The notes beneath the pieces were generated by a model. It searched no databases. It saw only the letters and a list, made by a program, of their open reading frames with translations, and was not told where the DNA came from. DNA of 64,000 bases, taken from assembly GCF_000308635.1 (NCBI RefSeq), contig NZ_BAGD01000081.1:186001-250000 (forward strand), written 5' to 3'. Made by a program: the position numbers and the translations under genes. The stretch is from Nocardia otitidiscaviarum NBRC 14405 (lineage in GTDB: Bacteria; Actinomycetota; Actinomycetes; Mycobacteriales; Mycobacteriaceae). This document shows positions 43,945 through 52,716 of this stretch, piece by piece; position 1 is the stretch's first letter; every line of letters starts with the position of its first letter.

Positions 43945-45204
43945 CTACTGCGCGGTTTCGCCGAGATCCAGATCGTCCAGGCCGATCAGGTCGTGGCCCA
44001 TGCGGTCCCGCTTGGTGCGCAGGTACCGCAGATTGTGCTGATTCGCGCGCACCGGCATGGCCACCCGCTCGGTGATGGACAGACCGTACCCCTCCAGCCC
44101 GGCGCGCTTGGTCGGATTGTTGGTCAGCAGCCGCATGGAGCTGATGCCGAGGTCGGCGAGGATCTGCGCGCCGGTGCCGTAGTCGCGGGCGTCGGCGGGT
44201 AGGCCCTGGTCCAGGTTGGCGTCGACGGTGTCGAGCTGCTTCTCGTCCTGGATCTGGTACGCCTGCAGCTTGTGCATGAGGCCGATGCCGCGGCCCTCGT
44301 GCCCGCGCATGTACAGCACCACGCCACGGCCCTCCTCGGCCACGATCCCGAGGGCGGCATGGAGCTGCGGACCGCAGTCGCAGCGCAGCGAGCCGAACAC
44401 GTCGCCGGTGAGGCATTCGGAGTGCACGCGCACCAGCACGTCCTCGCCCAGCCCGTTCGCGCCCGGGATATCGCCCATGACCAGCGCGACGTGTTCGGTG
44501 TTGTCGTATTCGCTCTTGTACCCGATGGCGCGGAAGTCACCGAACTCGGTGGGAATGCGGGCCTCGGCCACGCGCTCCACATGCTTCTCGTGGCGGCGCC
44601 GCCAGGCGATCATGTCGGCGATGGAGATGAGCGCGAGGTCGTGCTCGTCGGCGAAGATGCGCAGTTCCTCGGTGCGGGCCATATCGCCCTCGTTCTTCTG
44701 CGAGACGATCTCGCAGATGACGCCGGCGGGGCTCAGCCCGGCCATGCGCGCCAGATCCACGGCGGCCTCGGTGTGGCCGGGGCGGCGCAGTACGCCACCG
44801 TCCTTGGCGCGCAGGGGGACCACGTGTCCGGGGCGGGTGAGGTCCTCGGCCCTGGCCTGCGGATCGGCCAGCACCCGCATGGTGGTGGCGCGGTCGGCGG
44901 CCGAGATGCCGGTGCTGATGCCCTCGCGCGCGTCCACCGACACGGTGTAGGCGGTGCCGTGCTTGTCCTGGTTGACCGCGTACATGGGCGGCAGGCCCAG
45001 GCGGTCGCAGTCCTCGCCGGTGAGGGGGACGCAGATGTAACCGGAGGTGTAGCGGATCATGAAGGCCACGAGTTCGGGGGTGGCCTTCTCCGCGGCGAAA
45101 ATGAGGTCGCCCTCGTTCTCCCGGCCCTCGTCGTCGACGACGACGACCGCCTTACCGGCGGCGATATCGGCGACTGCGCGCTCGATGGTGTCGAACCTGG
45201 TCAC
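43945..45204 (-). CDS. ribBA: Bifunctional DHBP synthase / GTP cyclohydrolase II
   Basis: A 419-residue fusion. Residues ~1-205 form 3,4-dihydroxy-2-butanone-4-phosphate synthase (DDEGRENEGDLIFAAE with acidic Mg site, TGISAADRATTM). Residues ~210-400 form GTP cyclohydrolase II, with zinc Cys ligands in SECLTGDVFGSLRCDCG and the catalytic GRGIGLMHKLQAY segment. It feeds both branches of riboflavin synthesis. GTG start at 45204, 95 bases after ribE. Confidence 0.97.
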   Translation of the reverse strand: MTRFDTIERAVADIAAGKAVVVVDDEGRENEGDLIFAAEKATPELVAFMIRYTSGYICVPLTGEDCDRLGLPPMYAVNQDKHGTAYTVSVDAREGISTGISAADRATTMRVLADPQARAEDLTRPGHVVPLRAKDGGVLRRPGHTEAAVDLARMAGLSPAGVICEIVSQKNEGDMARTEELRIFADEHDLALISIADMIAWRRRHEKHVERVAEARIPTEFGDFRAIGYKSEYDNTEHVALVMGDIPGANGLGEDVLVRVHSECLTGDVFGSLRCDCGPQLHAALGIVAEEGRGVVLYMRGHEGRGIGLMHKLQAYQIQDEKQLDTVDANLDQGLPADARDYGTGAQILADLGISSMRLLTNNPTKRAGLEGYGLSITERVAMPVRANQHNLRYLRTKRDRMGHDLIGLDDLDLGETAQ

Positions 45205-45299
45205 GTCTGCTGTGCTCCATCTCGAATTAGGTGCCTCATTACAGTAAGGCAGCGGCTGTGTCCGATTTGCGCCGCCTCTCGATCAGCGGCACGCCGCGC

Positions 45300-45926
45300 T
45301 CAGCCGCGCGCGACGAGACGTTCGACGTACTTGGCGATGATGTCGACCTCGAGGTTCACCGTGGTGCCGACGGGGGCGGTGCCGAGGGTGGTGAGTTCGC
45401 GGGTGGTCGGGATCAGTGAGACTTCGAACCAGTCGGTATTTCCATCGGCGGCGGGGGCGGCGGCGACGCCGAGGGCCGACACCGTCAGCGAGATACCGTC
45501 CACGGTGATGGAACCCTTCTCCACCACGTAGCGAGCCAGGCTGTCGGGCAGCGAGATTCGCACCACCTCCCAGTTCTCCTGGGGATCGCGGGAGACAACG
45601 GTGCCGGTGCCGTCCACATGGCCCTGCACGATATGTCCGCCCAGGCGGCTGTCGACCGCGGCGGCCCGCTCCAGGTTCACCCGCGAGCCCACGGTCAGAC
45701 CGCCGATACTGGACCGGTTCAGCGTCTCCCCCATGACGTCCACGGTGAAGGTGTCACCCTCGACGACCTTGTCGACGACCGTGAGGCAGACACCGTTGAC
45801 CGCGATCGAATCACCGTGTCCGGCATCGGAGGTCACCACCGGACCGCGCACCGTGATGCGGGAGGCGTCGCCGCGCTCCTCGACGGCCACGATCTCGCCG
45901 AGTTCCTCGACGATGCCTGTGAACAT
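45300..45926 (-). CDS. ribE: Riboflavin synthase alpha subunit
   Basis: A 208-residue enzyme of two similar beta-barrel halves; the N-terminus MFTGIVEELGEI is diagnostic. Each half carries the GDSIAVNGVCLTV or KGSITVDGISLTV motif. It dismutates lumazine to riboflavin. ATG 45926 chosen; the 147 bases further upstream in frame are not conserved. No FMN riboswitch consensus could be made out in the leader. Confidence 0.97.
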   Translation of the reverse strand: MFTGIVEELGEIVAVEERGDASRITVRGPVVTSDAGHGDSIAVNGVCLTVVDKVVEGDTFTVDVMGETLNRSSIGGLTVGSRVNLERAAAVDSRLGGHIVQGHVDGTGTVVSRDPQENWEVVRISLPDSLARYVVEKGSITVDGISLTVSALGVAAAPAADGNTDWFEVSLIPTTRELTTLGTAPVGTTVNLEVDIIAKYVERLVARG

Positions 45927-46374
45927 GCCCTTCACTCTCCTCTTGGCCCGATGCCCGCGTGCCGGGTCATCCGCTTGCGCCAACAGCCCGGGCCACCGGG
46001 GGATTCCCGGCGGTGGGATGTACCCACTCAGGGTAACGACGCGGAGTCGTAGTCGACACGCGGCCTTGTTCACGGGAGCGTTCGATACCGAAGGTCAGCG
46101 ATATGACGCGAAATCCGACTGGTCGAGATCGAATTGTCCGAATTACCCAGGCTTTTCCAATTGAAATGCCAGGATTTCCCGCCTTCTCGAATTATCCACC
46201 ACAAGGCAAACGGAAATTTCTACCCAGTTCGCAACTCGCTTACACCAAAATCTTGCGGAGAACAGAAAATGGACGCAAGATTGTTATGTAGCTGATCCCC
46301 AGACTAGACCGAAGGAAGGTTGGACCCCGAGCGGGTCGGATCCAGGTGGACAACAACACATTTGGGAGTGCGGC
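45927..46374. other. 448-base gene-free, partly AT-rich stretch
   Basis: From about 46100 to 46300 the GC content drops well below the rest of the window. It holds a possible 62-residue frame (46103-46291) with no support, and a perfect 9-bp inverted repeat at 46249-46282. No tRNA or riboswitch was recognised. It probably serves as the promoter of the 148-residue orphan gene and, on the other side, of ribE. Confidence 0.5.
46249..46282. repeat. 9-bp inverted repeat in the AT-rich promoter
   Basis: AATCTTGCG (46249-46257) and CGCAAGATT (46274-46282) are perfect complements across 16 bases. It could be an operator or an RNA hairpin about 95 bases upstream of the next start. Confidence 0.5.
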
Positions 46375-46821
46375 GTGACCACGTTTCTCGATTCGACACT
46401 CGAAGCCCGCTGCGTTCGTTACCGCCGCGAGTTTCACCTGCCGTCATCGATCGATCCCACGTCACGACACATCCTGCTCGAAATAGGCAATCGGTACGGG
46501 GCCGTCACCATGCCCGCCGAACTCGGCGAGCGCGTCCAGCGGCGACTGGAACAGGCGGAACTCGCCGGCCCCGTCGTACACCACCCCCGCGCCCGACGCT
46601 GGACCTTCATCACCGGTCCCGCCCGGCCGGAATCGATCACCCCCGCGGTATCGGCGACACTGTTCCGCATGTACGCCACCGTCGCGTGCACGGGCGCACA
46701 GGTCGTCCTCCCGTCCGCCGACGACGAACGGACGGGATATCGCACCTGGGTGCGAGCGCCCGGGACCGCGCGCACGGTCCCGCCGCTGGAATCGGTGCTC
46801 GAGGCGCTGCTCGGGGGCTGA
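46375..46821 (+). CDS. Conserved-looking protein of unknown function
   Basis: A 148-residue protein starting at a GTG with GGGAG upstream. The central part (ITPAVSATLFRMYATVACTGAQVVLP) and the phrase WTFITGPARP recall a family seen in Nocardia and Streptomyces, but I cannot name a domain. High-GC codon use argues that it is real. Isolated between the riboflavin cluster and rpe. The AT-rich region upstream is unlike its surroundings. Confidence 0.65.
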   Translation: MTTFLDSTLEARCVRYRREFHLPSSIDPTSRHILLEIGNRYGAVTMPAELGERVQRRLEQAELAGPVVHHPRARRWTFITGPARPESITPAVSATLFRMYATVACTGAQVVLPSADDERTGYRTWVRAPGTARTVPPLESVLEALLGG

Positions 46822-46831
46822 CCCGGTATCG

Positions 46832-47533
46832 CTATTCGGCCGACGCCTCGACCGCGACGACTTTCTGCCGCAGTTTCTCGACGGTCTCGGCCGGATCGGC
46901 GGTGCCGTACACCGCCGATCCCGCGACGAAGCAATCCACACCCGCCTCGGCGGCCTGTTCGATGGTGTCCATATTGATGCCGCCGTCGATCTCCACCACC
47001 AGACGCAGTTCGCCCGCGTCCACCAGATCACGGACGACGCGCGCCTTGTCCAAGACGTGCGGAATGAACGACTGGCCGCCGAAACCCGGTTCGACACTCA
47101 TGACGAGCAGCGTGTCGAATTCCTTCAGCACCTCGAGGTAGGGCTCGATCGGGGTGTTCGGCTTCACCGACAGTCCCGCCTTGGCCCCCGCCGCGCGGAT
47201 ATCGCGCGCCACCGCGACCGGATTGTCGGTGGTCTCGGCGTGGAAGGTGACGTTGTAGGCGCCGGCCTCCGCGTACCCCGGGGCCCACCGCTCCGGATTC
47301 TCGATCATGAGGTGGCAGTCCACCGGAATGTCGGTCACCTGCAGAATGCTCTGCACCACCGGCAGACCCAGGGTCAGATTGGGCACGAAGTGGTTGTCCA
47401 TCACATCGACATGCACCCAGTCCGAGCCTTCGATGGCCTTCAGCTCGGCGGCGAGATTCGCGAAATCGGCGGACAGGATGGAGGGGGCGATCATCGGCGC
47501 GGGCCGATGGAAGGAAGTGGAGGAGGTGCACAC
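46832..47533 (-). CDS. rpe: Ribulose-phosphate 3-epimerase
   Basis: A 233-residue TIM barrel epimerising ribulose- and xylulose-5-phosphate. IAPSILSADFANL, the metal-site HVDVMDNHFVPNLT, HLMIENPER and MSVEPGFGGQSF with the final DGGINMDTI are typical. GTG 47533 gives a 13-residue lead like mycobacterial starts; ATG 47494 is the alternative. Neither has a strong ribosome site. Confidence 0.95.
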   Translation of the reverse strand: MCTSSTSFHRPAPMIAPSILSADFANLAAELKAIEGSDWVHVDVMDNHFVPNLTLGLPVVQSILQVTDIPVDCHLMIENPERWAPGYAEAGAYNVTFHAETTDNPVAVARDIRAAGAKAGLSVKPNTPIEPYLEVLKEFDTLLVMSVEPGFGGQSFIPHVLDKARVVRDLVDAGELRLVVEIDGGINMDTIEQAAEAGVDCFVAGSAVYGTADPAETVEKLRQKVVAVEASAE

Positions 47534-47623
47534 AGGGCGCAGTCTATCGGCCCGGCCCCGACCGCCCCGGCACGCCCGAACAGGGCATTGCGCTGATTGC
47601 CGCGCGACGGAATGGGTAGCCTA

Positions 47624-48052
47624 GTGCAGGTGATCAATATTTCGGCGGAACAAGGGCTGCGCGCGACCCCGGTCGAGATCGGCGTCGCCGCATCGGTCTC
47701 CCAGTTGCCCATCGTGCGCGGACTCGCCGAAACACTGGTGCTGCTCAGTGATTTCACCCTGGACGAGGTCGCCGACATCCGGCTGGCCGTGGACGAGGCG
47801 GCCTCCACCCTCATCGCGCTCGCCAAACCCGACTCCACCCTGCGCTGCCGGTTCACCGTCGGCGACACCGATCTGGTGGTGGCGGTCGACGGCGTGGCGG
47901 AGAAGCAGGGTATGCCGGACGAGAGCGGCTTCGGCTGGCATGTGCTGCGCACGCTGTCGGATTCGGTGACCGCGACGCAGAGCGAGTTCGATCCGGCGCT
48001 CGCCGGATACCCGACCACCGTGGAGTTCCGGCGGGTCCGGGGGAAGGCGTAG
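47624..48052 (+). CDS. RsbW/UsfX-type anti-sigma factor kinase
   Basis: A 142-residue GHKL-fold protein: residues ~55-80 (DEVADIRLAVDEAASTLIALA) carry the N-box with the key Asp-Glu-Ala, and FGWHVLRTLSDSVT forms the lid/G-box region. It should bind and hold the sigma factor encoded next. The stop TAG overlaps the sigma-factor GTG by one base. GTG 47624 chosen; TTG 47597, ATG 47612 or GTG 47630 are possible. No anti-anti-sigma gene is visible here. Confidence 0.88.
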   Translation: MQVINISAEQGLRATPVEIGVAASVSQLPIVRGLAETLVLLSDFTLDEVADIRLAVDEAASTLIALAKPDSTLRCRFTVGDTDLVVAVDGVAEKQGMPDESGFGWHVLRTLSDSVTATQSEFDPALAGYPTTVEFRRVRGKA

Positions 48053-48966
48053 TGGTCGGCGAGGACACCGTGTTCGAATCCCAGGAATCTCCGCAGCCCG
48101 ATCCCACCGAGGAGCGGGTCGGCGCCGGCAGCGAGAACAGCGACAGCACCGAGAACGAGGAAACCGCCGAGGATCTCGATGCCGGCGAGGCGGAGGAGGT
48201 CGCGCGCAGCGTCTCCGGCTACGACGACGTCTCGGCGCTGTTCGAGGCGATGGCGGCGGCACCCGAGAAGTCCACGCGGCGCGCCGACCTGCGGGCCGAA
48301 CTCATCAACCGCTGCATCCCGCTGGCCGACCACATCGCCCGCAAATTCAGCGGCCGCGGCGAACCGTTCGACGATCTCACCCAGGTGGCTCGGGTCGGCC
48401 TGGTGCACGCGGTGGACCGGTTCGACATCACCCGCGGCTCCAACTTCCTGTCCTTCGCGGTGCCGACCATCATGGGCGAGGTGCGTCGCTATTTCCGCGA
48501 CAACACCTGGGCCATGCGGGTTCCGCGCCGGATCAAGGAAACCCATCTGCGTATCGGCTCCGCCATCGACGCCCTCTCCCAGCAGCTGGGCCGCTCCCCC
48601 ACGGCCAAGGAGATCGCCGCCGAACTCGGGATCGACGCCGATGAGGTGACCCAGGCCGTGATCGCCGGAAACGCCTACCAGCCCAGCTCCATCGACGCCG
48701 TGTCGGTGGGCCGCGATACCGAGGCATCCCTGCTCGACACCCTGGGTGAGGAGGAGTCGCAGTTCGACCGGGTCGAGGAATACGTCGCCATCCGCCCCCT
48801 GCTCGCGGGCCTGCCCGAACGCGAACGCCGCATCCTCACCATGCGCTTCTTCGAATCCATGACCCAGACCCAGATCGCGCAGCAGATGGGCATCTCACAG
48901 ATGCACGTCTCCCGTATCCTCGCCAAAACCCTTGCCCGCCTGCGGGAACAGTCGGCACGGGAGTGA
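48052..48966 (+). CDS. sigF: SigF/SigB-type stress sigma factor
   Basis: A 304-residue group-3 sigma factor. An acidic N-terminal tail (about 65 residues) precedes regions 2 (PLADHIARKFSGRGEPFDDL, VPTIMGEVRRYFRDNTWAMRVPRR), 3 (QLGRSPTAKEIAAELGI) and 4 (LPERERRILTMRFFESMTQTQIAQQMGIS). It directs stress or late-growth promoters when freed from its anti-sigma partner. GTG start overlaps the rsbW stop by one base. The last 72 bases are overlapped on the other strand by the amidase gene. Confidence 0.94.
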   Translation: MVGEDTVFESQESPQPDPTEERVGAGSENSDSTENEETAEDLDAGEAEEVARSVSGYDDVSALFEAMAAAPEKSTRRADLRAELINRCIPLADHIARKFSGRGEPFDDLTQVARVGLVHAVDRFDITRGSNFLSFAVPTIMGEVRRYFRDNTWAMRVPRRIKETHLRIGSAIDALSQQLGRSPTAKEIAAELGIDADEVTQAVIAGNAYQPSSIDAVSVGRDTEASLLDTLGEEESQFDRVEEYVAIRPLLAGLPERERRILTMRFFESMTQTQIAQQMGISQMHVSRILAKTLARLREQSARE

Positions 48967-49707
48967 CGGTCCGGATCGACGATCAACCGATGACAGCTCG
49001 GCCGTGACGAATCCCGGGCTGATGCCGGCGCATTCGGCGACGCGGGTGCCGTCCGGAGCCCAGATCGCGCTGCCGCCGCAGGCATCGTAGGCACCGGCGG
49101 GGCCGAGATGATTGGCCAGCACGACGTACAGGCCGTTCCGCTCGGCCAGGGCGGGCATGATCGCGGCGCGCTCCCGCTGGCCCGGGTCGCTGCCGTAGAG
49201 GGAGCTGGCGAGCAGGGCGTGGCAGCCCTCGGCGGCGGCGCGCTCGGCCAGTTCCGGGAAGTGGGCGTCATAGCAGATCGCGATGCCGAAAGCGGTGCCG
49301 CCCAGCCTGAATCGGCCGTCGACGGTGCCGGGAACGAAACCGGCGGCCCGCTCGGTCGCGGTGACGTGCCGCTTGTCGTAGCGCGTCAGCGGCTCCCCGT
49401 CGGGGCCGTAGACGAAGGCGCTGATGGTGGTGCCCTGTGGCGTGCGGCCCGGACCGCCGACGAGTGCCGCCGCCCGCACGTCCCGGCACGTCTCGCGAAT
49501 CACCGTCAGCCGCTCGTCGTCCGAGGTGAGCGCGAACCGGTCCGGATCGTCGGCGACCCCCAGTTCGTAGCCGCTCAGCGCGAGTTCGGGAAAGACGACC
49601 AGCTCCGCACCGGCACGGCCCGCCGCGCGCACCAGCTCCGCCACGGCCGCCGCGTTCGCCGTGATGTCGAGCGGCCGGGAAGTGAACTGCGCTGCGGCGA
49701 CGATCAT
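48895..49707 (-). CDS. Carbon-nitrogen hydrolase (nitrilase superfamily)
   Basis: A 270-residue amidase/nitrilase-fold enzyme with the catalytic triad Glu (FPELALSGYE), Lys (YDKRHVT) and Cys (AICYDAHFPE). ATG 49707; the frame is open much further upstream but that part is not conserved. The final ~30 residues are encoded antisense to the end of sigF, and look like a stop-loss extension. Substrate unknown; omega-amidase or N-carbamoyl hydrolase types are possible. Confidence 0.88.
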   Translation of the reverse strand: MIVAAAQFTSRPLDITANAAAVAELVRAAGRAGAELVVFPELALSGYELGVADDPDRFALTSDDERLTVIRETCRDVRAAALVGGPGRTPQGTTISAFVYGPDGEPLTRYDKRHVTATERAAGFVPGTVDGRFRLGGTAFGIAICYDAHFPELAERAAAEGCHALLASSLYGSDPGQRERAAIMPALAERNGLYVVLANHLGPAGAYDACGGSAIWAPDGTRVAECAGISPGFVTAELSSVDRRSGPSLPCRLFPQAGKGFGEDTGDVHL

Positions 49708-49870
49708 TCCGACATCATGGCTCGCGGCCGACGATGACGCATCCGCTGGCCGAACGGTCCGCAGCCAGCGACCACATACCCACTGGTGGCGGCGCGGTCC
49801 GCAACCAACGATCGCATATCCGGGGTCGCGCGGCGCGCCCCCGGCTGCCGGGGGTGCGCCGCGCGACCGG

Positions 49871-51796
49871 TCAGGGTTTGCGCAGGGCCGCGAGGAACAT
49901 GGCGTCGGTGCCGTGGCGGTGCGGCCACAGTTGGGCACCCGGTCCGTCGCCGGTGTCGGGGACGCCGGGGAGCAGGTCTCGGGTGTCGAGTTGGGTCGCG
50001 CCGGTGCGGCGGGCGATATCGGCCACCACCGAGACTGTCTCCGGTAGGTGCGGGGAGCAGGTGGAGTAGACGACCACGCCGCCCGGACGCAGCAGATCCC
50101 ATGCGGCGGTGAGCAATTCGCGTTGCAGGGTGACCAGGTCGCGGACGTCGGAGGGGCGGCGACGCCAGCGCGCCTCGGGACGTCTGCGCAGCGCGCCCAG
50201 GCCGGTGCAGGGGGCGTCCACCAGGATGCGGTCGTAGCCGGGAGTCAGGCCGGTGTCGCGGCCGTCGGCGACGTGGACGGTGACCGGCATCGAGCGGGTG
50301 GCCTGGCGGACCAGGTCGGCACGGTGCTCGGCCGGTTCCACGGCGTCGACGTGGAAGCCGTCGATATCGGCGATGGCGCCGAGCAGGGCGGTCTTGCCAC
50401 CCGGACCCGCGCACAGGTCCAGCCAGCGGCCGCCGTCGGGGCCGTCGAGCGGGGCCCGGGTCAGCGCGAGCGCCACCAGTTGGCTGCCCTCGTCCTGGAC
50501 GGCCGCCATACCCTCGCGCACCGGTTCCAGCTTGGCCGGATCGCCGCCGTCGAGGTACACCGCGTACGGCGACCAGCGCCCCTCCTCGCCACCGGTCACC
50601 AGTGCCAGTTCCTCGGCGCTGATCTCCCCCGGCCGCGCCACCAGGTGAACCGCCGGGCGGGCGTCGTCCGCGGCGAGCACATCGCGCAGCTCCCCGGCCC
50701 GCGCGCCGAGCGCGTCCGCGAACGCCTGCGCGATCCAGGTGGGATGGGCGTACTCGAAGGCCAGATGTCCCAGCGGATCCGCGGGAGCCAGCCGGTCCAC
50801 CCACTCCTCCGACGTCCGCTCGGCCGCCCGTCGCAGCACGGCATTGACGAATCCGGCCTTGCCGCCGCCGAATTCGGATCGCACCAGCGCCACCGAGGTG
50901 TCCACCGCCGCATGCGCCCCGATTCGGGTCCGCAACAGCTGATACACCCCCAACCGCAGCACATCCAGCAGCGCCCCGTCGATCTCGGTCACTGGCCGCC
51001 CGGCGCAGTCCGCGATCACCGCGTCCAGCAGCCCCTGCGACCGGCACGCGCCATAGGTCAACTCGGTGGCCAGCGCCGCGTCCCGCCCGGACAGCTTCCG
51101 CTCCCGCAACAGCCCCGGCAACACGAGATTCGCGTACGCGTCCCGCTCCCGCACGGCCCGCAGCACATCCCGTGCCACCACCCGCACCGGATCGGCCTGC
51201 CCGTACTCACCGCCGCGCCCGGATTTCCGCGCGCCACGATCGCCGTCACCCCGCGACCGGTCCCGGCCGCCACCGCCGCCCGAACCGTCATCGCGACGAC
51301 GAACACCGCCGCCGCGCCCAGCGCCGCCACTCCGACCGCGCCGATCACGACCGGCCTCGCTACCGGCACTGCCAGAACCACCGTCCCGCGAATCGCCACG
51401 CCGGACATCGGCGGAACCGTCCCGCGCGGTCGGCGCGCCCCGGCGGTCCGTCCGCTCACCAGCTCGCGAGCCACCCGCTCCGGTAGCCGCACCGCGCCGT
51501 CGGACGTGGCGGTCATCACGCGGCCGGTCGTCATGCGGCCGGTCGCGTGGGTCGTCGGCCCTCCGCGTTCGATCGCCCCCGCCGCGAGCGCCCGCGTCTT
51601 GGCCGCGACCGTGACCTTCGTTGCGGGGCATGGTCTTTCGCCGATCCGATGGGCGGTCGTCCGCACCCGCGCCGTGCCGCCCTCCCGGCAAGCCGCTGTC
51701 CCGCGAGCCACCGCGCTGATTCGAGGCGCCCACGTCCCGCCTGCCGGTGCGGCGGTCGTCGTCGCGGCCGCGCTGTCCCCGCTCGGGCCGGGTCAC
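49871..51796 (-). CDS. rsmB: 16S rRNA m5C967 methyltransferase RsmB with long disordered N-terminus
   Basis: A 641-residue protein. Residues ~1-200 are almost pure Arg, Gly, Asp and Ser, probably unstructured and RNA-binding. A NusB-like domain follows (DPVRVVARDVLRAVRE), then the SAM methyltransferase with LDLCAGPGGKT, the catalytic Cys of DAPCTGLG and the release Cys of YSTCSPH. The GTG at 51796 overlaps the fmt stop by four bases (GTGA), so the long N-terminus is part of the gene as read. The frame is open far upstream too, but that lies inside fmt. Confidence 0.9.
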   Translation of the reverse strand: MTRPERGQRGRDDDRRTGRRDVGASNQRGGSRDSGLPGGRHGAGADDRPSDRRKTMPRNEGHGRGQDAGARGGGDRTRRADDPRDRPHDDRPRDDRHVRRRGAATGAGGSRAGERTDRRGAPTARDGSADVRRGDSRDGGSGSAGSEAGRDRRGRSGGAGRGGGVRRRDDGSGGGGGRDRSRGDGDRGARKSGRGGEYGQADPVRVVARDVLRAVRERDAYANLVLPGLLRERKLSGRDAALATELTYGACRSQGLLDAVIADCAGRPVTEIDGALLDVLRLGVYQLLRTRIGAHAAVDTSVALVRSEFGGGKAGFVNAVLRRAAERTSEEWVDRLAPADPLGHLAFEYAHPTWIAQAFADALGARAGELRDVLAADDARPAVHLVARPGEISAEELALVTGGEEGRWSPYAVYLDGGDPAKLEPVREGMAAVQDEGSQLVALALTRAPLDGPDGGRWLDLCAGPGGKTALLGAIADIDGFHVDAVEPAEHRADLVRQATRSMPVTVHVADGRDTGLTPGYDRILVDAPCTGLGALRRRPEARWRRRPSDVRDLVTLQRELLTAAWDLLRPGGVVVYSTCSPHLPETVSVVADIARRTGATQLDTRDLLPGVPDTGDGPGAQLWPHRHGTDAMFLAALRKP

Positions 51797-52716
51797 TCGG
51801 CCACCGCGCCCGGTTGCAGGCGGGCGCCGCGGGCCCAGTCGAGGGCGGCCATCATCTTCTTGCCCTGGGGCTGCACCTGGTCGAGGCGGATCGCGGTGGT
51901 GGCGGTGCCGATGTAGACACCGGATTTGCGGACCTCGATGGCGCGCTCGGGCAGGGCCTCCTCCACCATGTCGACGGGGCCGAGTTTGAGGCGTTTGCCG
52001 TCGACCACGGTCCACGCGCCGGGGGCCGGGGTGACCGCGCGGATGCGGCGGGAGATGGCGAGAGCCGGTTGGTCCCAACGGATGTGCCCGGCCTCGGCTT
52101 CCACCTTGGGGGCGTAGGAGATGCCGTCGGTGGATTGCGGGACCGCGTGCACGCTGCCGTCCTCCACCCCGTCGAGGGTGGTTTCGAGCAGGTGCGCACC
52201 ACTGTCGGCGAGCCGTTCCAACAGCACGCCCGCGGTATCGGTGACCCGGATCTTCTCGGTCACCATGCCGAAGACGGGGCCGGTGTCCAGGCCCGCCTCG
52301 ATCTGGAAGGTGGAGGCGCCGGTGATCTCGTCCCCGGCCAGAATGGCCGCCTGCACCGGAGCCGCGCCGCGCCAGGCGGGCAGCAGCGAGAAGTGCAGAT
52401 TGATCCAGCCGTGGCGCGGAATGTCGAGCACCCGCTGCGGCAGCAACGCCCCGTAGGCCACCACCGGACAGCAGTCGGGCGCCAATTCCCGCAATCGCTC
52501 GATGAATTCGGGTTCGGAGGGTTTGCGCGGCGTGAGCACCGGAATCCCGTGCTCGTCGGCCAGCCGCCCGATGGGTGAACGGGTGACCTTGCGCCCGCGC
52601 CCGGCGACGGCGTCCGGCCGGGTCACCACCGCGACCACCTCGTGCCGCGACGATGCGATGAGCCGCCGCAGCGACGGCACCGCCGGTTCCGGCGTTCCCG
52701 CGAAGACCACGCGCAT
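51793..52716 (-). CDS. fmt: Methionyl-tRNA formyltransferase
   Basis: A 307-residue enzyme that formylates initiator Met-tRNA. MRVVFAGTPEPAVPSL opens the N-domain, LLPAWRGAAPVQAAILAGDEITG contains the formyl-folate/catalytic region, and a C-terminal OB-fold domain follows. It overlaps def by one base and rsmB by four, forming a tight def-fmt-rsmB operon. Confidence 0.97.
   Translation of the reverse strand: MRVVFAGTPEPAVPSLRRLIASSRHEVVAVVTRPDAVAGRGRKVTRSPIGRLADEHGIPVLTPRKPSEPEFIERLRELAPDCCPVVAYGALLPQRVLDIPRHGWINLHFSLLPAWRGAAPVQAAILAGDEITGASTFQIEAGLDTGPVFGMVTEKIRVTDTAGVLLERLADSGAHLLETTLDGVEDGSVHAVPQSTDGISYAPKVEAEAGHIRWDQPALAISRRIRAVTPAPGAWTVVDGKRLKLGPVDMVEEALPERAIEVRKSGVYIGTATTAIRLDQVQPQGKKMMAALDWARGARLQPGAVAE

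Noticed and set aside
45927..46073. Possible FMN riboswitch before ribE
   Set aside because: No AGGGTGAAATTCC-type or GGCGGT core in the expected order was found on the minus strand.
46103..46291. 62-residue open frame in the AT-rich region
   Set aside because: No ribosome site, no conserved motif, and the region carries an inverted repeat suited to regulation.
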